Positions 58,788 through 64,000 of a stretch of 64,000 nucleotides of DNA are shown in pieces. How positions within the stretch are numbered: position 1 is the stretch's first letter; each line of letters opens with the position of its first letter. Source of the DNA: Opisthocomus hoazin (Eukaryota; Chordata; Aves; Opisthocomiformes; Opisthocomidae). The stretch spans positions 3,286,001 through 3,350,000 of the forward strand of contig NC_134436.1 in assembly GCF_030867145.1 (NCBI RefSeq), given 5' to 3'. The notes under the pieces were generated by a model that was not told where the DNA came from, made no database searches, and worked only from the letters and a program-made list of their open reading frames with translations. Position numbers and translations under genes: made by a program.

Positions 58788-59090
58788 CTCTTTTCAGTGG
58801 TGCCCAGTGACAGGACAAGGGGCAATGGGCACAAACTGAGGCACAGGAAGTTCTGTCTGAACATGAGGAGGAACTTCTTCCCTCTGAGGGTGACGGAGCA
58901 CTGGAACAGGCTGCCCAGGGAGGCTGTGGAGTCTCCTTCTCTGGAGATATTCAAGACCTGCCTGGACAAGATCCTGTGCAGCCTACTGTAGGTGACCCTG
59001 CTTCGGCAGGGGGGTTGGACTAGATGACCCACAGAGGTCCCTTCCAACCCCTACTATTCTGTGATTCTGTGATTCTGTGATTCTGTAATT
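58788..59090 (+). mobile_element. CR1 LINE, 3'-terminal fragment
   Basis: A 5'-truncated CR1 of about 300 bp. It holds the last roughly 65 codons of ORF2 in frame (58797-58991, with [20 protein letters not shown]) and the 3' UTR, and it ends in four ATTCTGTG-type units near 59,090. It is closely similar to the end of the split CR1 (56,812-57,517), so it is the same or a sister subfamily. Confidence 0.95.
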
Positions 59091-59125
59091 GTAAGGCGCA
59101 GTCAGCACTGGCTAACAGTTATGTT

Positions 59126-59165
59126 CTAGTGGTGTAAGCTCATTGCTAGTGGTGTAAGCTCATTG
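59126..59165 (+). repeat. 20-bp direct tandem duplication
   Basis: CTAGTGGTGTAAGCTCATTG occurs twice without spacer (59126-59145 and 59146-59165), perfectly identical, just downstream of the CR1 tail. Confidence 0.97.
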
Positions 59166-62100
59166 CATATGCTCAGGACCTGCCTTTTGGGTCCTGAGGA
59201 CATATGTATGTGTGTGAGTGAATGCAGCCCTGCAGACACATAGCTGATATCCAAAGTGGTAATTTAAAAGGACACTACATAAAACCAGAAGAAGAGCAAA
59301 TACCTACCTGCAGGAGAGCAGAGGTACTGGAGCAGTGCACACATCATTAATTTAAACACTTCCAACTCCTCTCCCTCCCAATTCCAAGATAAGTGGAAAA
59401 AAACATGCCCTGGAAGCTTTTGATGATGCCCAGACAGAGATGAGCAGGAAGGACCCAAAGGCATTTCTATAGCTCATCTTGCAGTGCAGGGGTCTTTGGA
59501 GAGGTGTTTGTAAATGCCTGTTCTGTTCACAGTGCTTTTGTCCCCTCTCTGTGTTGCACGTGGTCCCACCTCAGCACTACTGCTATGGCTGTTGTCCCAG
59601 CTCGTTTTGAAATACTTCATCCCCTGCTCCTTGCAGGGCTGCCCTGGTGCTGAGAGTCAACGGGAAATTGCCCTGGAAGTAGGTCCATGCTTTCCAAGGA
59701 GGGTGGGAGCTGCTGTGCAGATCTAGGAGGAGAGAATTGCCCTTTTCAGAGCTTCTCCTGAAGGTTAGTCATTGTTCTTCCAGCATCAAAACTGCAAAGG
59801 AGATGAGTGTCTTGTCCTGGAAGGAGATCAGAAGTGAAGTTTCCCTGCCAATGGGAGCCCAGGGTATGCCAGGAAAGGGCTTTCCCAGGTGAGATTGAGT
59901 TGTCTGGGGCGGATGGCCAGGATGAGCTGGCGGCCACTGAAAGACTGGTGCTGTCCCTGCCTCTTGTGTCCTTTCCTTCACCCCTCCATAGGCGTCCACA
60001 CACCTCCTTGGAGGGAGGGTCAGAGACAGATGAGGGCTAGTGAGAACCTTCTGCCTTCTTCAGGTCCCACCCCAGGGGGGCAAGCCAAGTGGTTTTTGCT
60101 GGGTCAGATCCAGAGCTGACTGAGGAGCCAATTGTCTGCAAGGAAAAGGTGAAACACCAGTCATTTATTTTCCCAGAGCTGCAGGGGACAACAGCAGGAG
60201 GCGCATGACCAGCCGGTGTGGCAATTCACGCACTGGCAGAGGGAAGCTGGGGAGCTGCATGGCAGCTCTGGCTGGAGAAGGACAGCTACAGGGGACAGCT
60301 GGGTGCCTTTGGACAAGCGCAGTGCTGAGGACCTGGGTGCAGAGTGGAGCCGAGAAGCTCGAGGATGATGCCAGCAGGAGGGAGCTCCATCTCCCTTGCC
60401 TTGGGGAGTAGGGTTTCCTCCTGTCTCCCAAGCTTGTCACCCTGAAACAACAGGAGGGGTTGCCATCTCCCATATTTTCGTAGTGTTCCCTTTCAGGAGA
60501 GGAGAAGTACCTGCTTTCTGCCTCATCAGAGCAGGCAGATGGTCCTAGTCTGGGATGTGGATTAGGCTCTGAGCCCCAACAGTGAAGTGCCCGCTTGCAG
60601 GCCACAGGCCAGAGTTGCAGTTTTTCTCCGCACTTGCTTTGCTGGAGACTTTCTTGGGTGGCACTTGCCCATGACAGTGCCTTTCCCCACACAGTGCCCT
60701 GTGGCCAGGCTGTGCCATGGAGCCGAGGGAAGCCCAGGGTTGCCAGAGGTGCCTGGCCTGGAGCCCTGCAGGAAGGAGCCCATTTCTGCCCCCAGAGCAA
60801 TGCCAGTCTGGTGCCATGGGCTGCTAGATCCTTCTTCTTAGTTGTGACAGCAGAGGAGAAAGAGAGAAATCACTTGGCAAGAAGTGAAGCAGCCACATGT
60901 CTCTTGGTACTTCTCAGCCCCAGTGTCCAATTGTTTCTGTGTTTCTTGCATTAACCTGCCTTCCAAGAAGACTTGCACAGCCCCTGGAGCTGGCTCTGGG
61001 TTTTCACGCTAGCCCCGTGCTCAGTCTTACTCTTTCTGAGAAAGGTGATGTGTCCCATGAGCTTGACCTTTCTCCAGAAGGCTGAACCCTCAAGTGAACA
61101 TGGACCTCTGGGCACCCTTCAGCTCTCCAGGCTGAGCACAGATTGAAGAGGCTCAGCTCATGACTGCAGAAGTCCTGTGTGTCCAACATAGGTGCTGTGA
61201 CAAGGAAGGGTCAGGCACAAGGTGGAGAGAAGTCCTCCATTCCTCATCTGCAAGTGACTTCCCGTGGGCAACATTAAGAAATGTATTGTAGCAGGGAAAT
61301 GTTTTGAAGTATCTCATTTTATTTATTAATTATTTAATGTTTGCCTTCATCTCTGTCAGAACTGCTTTGGGGATGTTTTCTGGAGCATCATCATGGCCCT
61401 AGGAACTGGTGAGATTCCTTTCTGTCTAGCTGAGACCTGGCTAGTGCTTGAAAATCTGGGATGCCTGCTCTCCATAGCATAGCTGGAGACTAACAGCTCA
61501 AGGATGTCATCCCATAACTTGTCTCAGTGTCTTGGGATTTTGCTGAAGGGGTGTTTAATTTAAAACCTCTCAGGCCATAAGCCAGACCTTTGCAATGGAG
61601 GCAATATCTCTTTACTTTTCCATGCAAGATGCCATGGGAAAAACTCTATAAATGTACTGAGTCTCTTGATATTCTGATTTCCCATGGTGCAAAAGAGGCT
61701 GCAGTGTCCAGTCTGCCATGGTGTCGGCAAGGAAATAGCCTCACTTTTATGAGGCAATTCCTTGGAGGGCGATGGAGTAAGAAAGGATGGTGTTTGCTGG
61801 GCTGATTCTTGGTGTAAGAGGAAAGGACATTTTTGTGCTCCAGTCCTGGAGAGGTGGTAGGTGCTGTCTGCTCTGATAGCTCCCCCAGCACCTTAGGTGT
61901 GTTTGGATCAGACATTTTCTCCAAGGATGTCTGCTGGTTGTATGCTTTTAGATCAGCAAGTGCCAGCTGCGGTTGTGCAAGCTATGCAGTGGATGGGACA
62001 AGGAGAACAGTTGACTGAATCAGGCCAGGGGGAGGAGAAAACCACAGCAAATCCATGGCTCCCCCAAATCCTGCTGCTGGGGAGAGCAGGAATCACCCAG

Positions 62101-63632
62101 AGCCAATGAGAAATGCACCCGGCACAGCGAGAGGTCCCTCTTCTCCTTCCCCAGGGACCATTAAGGTGGTTTAAACTTCTCACAGTGTGTCTAGATAGAG
62201 GGGCTGGTTTGTATGGTTCATAACAGAAGATATTGCTTATGGGAATATTTTGTGTACTCATTAAAAAGAGAATTATAGACCAGCCCTAGGGTGATTGAGA
62301 TAAAGTGGTATGTAAGTGTGTAGGAAATATGAACATCCTCTCAATATTTATATTCAATGAATTATCTTACAGCTGCTTTGCAAATACTGTGTGGTACAGG
62401 TGGGAAGACACAGTGGTCTGATCCCACAAGGTTTGCATGGACCAGGTAAGAGACTGGTGTGTGGAGCACCCGGTTTGTGTTAGACGGGAAAACTGTTTCC
62501 AAAACAGGAGCATTAGCAAACTGGCTTTGCCAGAGAGTTGTGGGATAGTCTGCACCAGCACAGCAGCAGCAGCCCTTGTTCTGCCGAAACCAGTGCTGGG
62601 TGCTGGAAAGGGAAAGGGCTCCAGCAAGTGCGAGGGAGACGTTGCTCTGTACTGGGGCATAAGGTGAGGTGGGAGAGAGGGTTATTTCTGCATCTCAATA
62701 AAAAAGGCCTGACAACAAATGCCTTAAAAAATATGTTCTTAAATAAGGTAGAATAAAAAGAAGGATATATAGTAGCTTGAAGGACCAAAAGGGAGGAACT
62801 TCTCTCCTGGGAAGGAATATGTGCAGCACCACCAGAAAATCCATCCTGGGTCCATCTGATCCTGAATGAACGCAGAGTGCCCTGCCTGCATCTGAAAGGG
62901 CATAAGATTTACTCACTCTTGATATTTCTCTGTTTACTCTGCCTTATTAAAACAGCTATTTCATCAAGCCATTTGCTGTTGGGCCTTTCTCACCAGAGAA
63001 AGCCTACACCACTTTCCCCTAGCCCAGCCCAGACCTGCTCTGGGAAGAAGCAGGGAGTGTCCCCGAGGAAGGAGGTATGCGAGGGGCTTGGCAGAGGGTT
63101 TGTGAAGGACCACTCTCCCAAGGTTGGGGCATGGCTTCCTGTGGGTTCTGGCTCCTGCCAGCGCTCCAGCCATGCCCAGCCAGGGCACCCTGCTCCAGAG
63201 GGGCTCTGGGAGCCTCAGGTCCTCACTGCTTCCCTGCGTGGAGAGGTCATGACTCCTGCAAGAGGAACAGGCGGGGGTTAAGTGAAGTGCTGCATGTTGT
63301 GTCACAGGCACCCAGCGTCTCCCCCACCAGTTAGGGGTCTCGACATAGCCTTGCCAAACTGGTTAGAGCTCATATATCCCAGAGTCACAGGATCCTAGAA
63401 GGGTAGTGGGATGGGAGCCCTGCGATGCTCCTGGCCAGTGCCTGCTTGCGTCATGGCTGATGTCAGCACTAGGTCAGGATGACCACAGCATTGTTGGGCT
63501 TAGCCTCGTTAGTCCCCAGTGATGGAGGACCCTTGCCCCGATGCTGTGCTTTTTCCTAGGAATACACCACCACCTCCTCACAAAGAAAAATCATCCGGAT
63601 GATCCAAGCATAGGGTCATTGCCTCTTGTGAC
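59166..63632. other. no recognisable gene
   Basis: No exon, RNA gene or repeat is recognised on either strand. The longest frame, 211 codons on the minus strand (60165-60800), is Ser/Pro/Leu-rich with no domain. Short AT-rich patches lie near 61.3 and 62.3 kb. Confidence 0.45.
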
Positions 63633-64000
63633 ACAGAATCATAGAAGAGAATGCTTTGGGTTGGAAGGGACCTGTAGAGGTCATCTAGCCCAACACCCCT
63701 GCAGTAAGCAGGGATATCTTCAACTAGACCAGGTTGCTCAGAGTGCCATCCAACCTGGCCTTGAATGTTTCTTGGGGGGGGCCCTCCACTACCTCTCTGG
63801 GCAATCTGTTCCAGTATTTCACCACCGTCATGGTAAAAAATTTCTTCCTTATATCTAGGCTAAATCTACCCTCCCGTAGTTTAAAGCCATTACTCCTTGT
63901 CCTATCACGACAAGCCCTGCTGAAAATATTTTCCCCATCTTTCCTATAGACCCCCTTAAGGTACTGGAAGGCTGCTATAAGGTCTCCCCTCAGCCTTCTC
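63633..64000 (-). mobile_element. CR1 LINE, minus strand, cut by the window end
   Basis: Reading the minus strand, the element enters from beyond 64,000 with the ORF2 C-terminal block, passes the stop, and ends in the 3' tail (CAGAATCATAG on the plus strand at about 63,634). Coding sequence and UTR match the CR1 at 2010-3465 very closely, including SLDIRKKFFTMTVVKYWN and PREVVE. The plus-strand open frames here are antisense to it. Confidence 0.95.

Noticed and set aside
60165-60800. 211-codon minus-strand frame
   Set aside because: Ser/Pro/Leu-rich with no motif. Competing frames of similar length exist on both strands, as expected in moderately GC-rich DNA.
63541-63949. Plus-strand frames of 105 and 71 codons near the right end
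   Set aside because: Antisense to the CR1 ORF2 C-terminus on the minus strand.
1-64000. CRISPR arrays, bacterial operons, tRNA or rRNA genes
   Set aside because: The DNA is avian nuclear sequence. No regularly spaced repeats of CRISPR type exist, and no tRNA-like GGTTCGAATCC arm with a matching acceptor stem was seen on either strand.

Overview
This window is vertebrate nuclear DNA, almost certainly from a bird. The evidence is several CR1 LINE copies ending in the typical ATTCTGTGATTCTGTGA-type 3' repeats, a class III (ERVL-type) endogenous retrovirus, no SINE or Alu-like elements, and a single-exon PURA gene in a very GC-rich CpG island. The species cannot be named from the sequence alone.

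Layout. At 1-201 there may be the tail of an upstream plus-strand gene (short open frame, then AATAAA). From 202 to about 20,780 the DNA is moderately GC-rich and I recognise no gene. It holds one truncated CR1 (2010-3465), a purine/G-rich degenerate GGGAT tract (4917-5238), an 18-G run and small microsatellites. From about 20,785 to 40,368 the base composition becomes strikingly AT-rich with many A and T runs and no convincing coding frame. This stretch lies 3' of PURA and fits a very long 3' UTR plus downstream sequence. Minus-strand AATAAA signals occur at about 36.8, 35.8 and 20.8 kb.

PURA (minus strand, 40,369-41,316) is the only intact cellular gene. It encodes the 315-residue single-stranded nucleic-acid-binding protein Pur-alpha with three PUR repeats. 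Its CpG island (about 40.2-41.9 kb) carries dense CGG/GGC arrays in the 5' UTR and a perfect 31-bp inverted repeat about 450 bp upstream of the start codon.

Right of PURA, 41.9-48.3 kb is unassigned apart from a triplicated 78-bp repeat (46,607-46,841). At 48.3-57.5 kb sits a three-layer nest. One CR1 LINE was hit by a complete ERVL-type provirus (48,842-55,478; two 412-bp LTRs; target duplication GATTC) and separately by a solo LTR of a related family (57,047-57,454; target duplication ACTAG). The provirus keeps PBS, gag, protease, RT, RNase H and integrase but has no env. Gag and pol lie in the same frame, separated by one UAG. Gag carries at least two apparent frame changes and pol one, so this copy is defective. 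Further CR1 pieces lie at 58,788-59,090 (plus) and 63,633-64,000 (minus, running off the end). The rest of 57.5-63.6 kb holds nothing I can name.

The regions do not form a pathway. The window is a conserved neuronal regulator gene with long non-coding flanks, next to an accumulation of nested retroelements about 7.5 kb upstream of its start codon.
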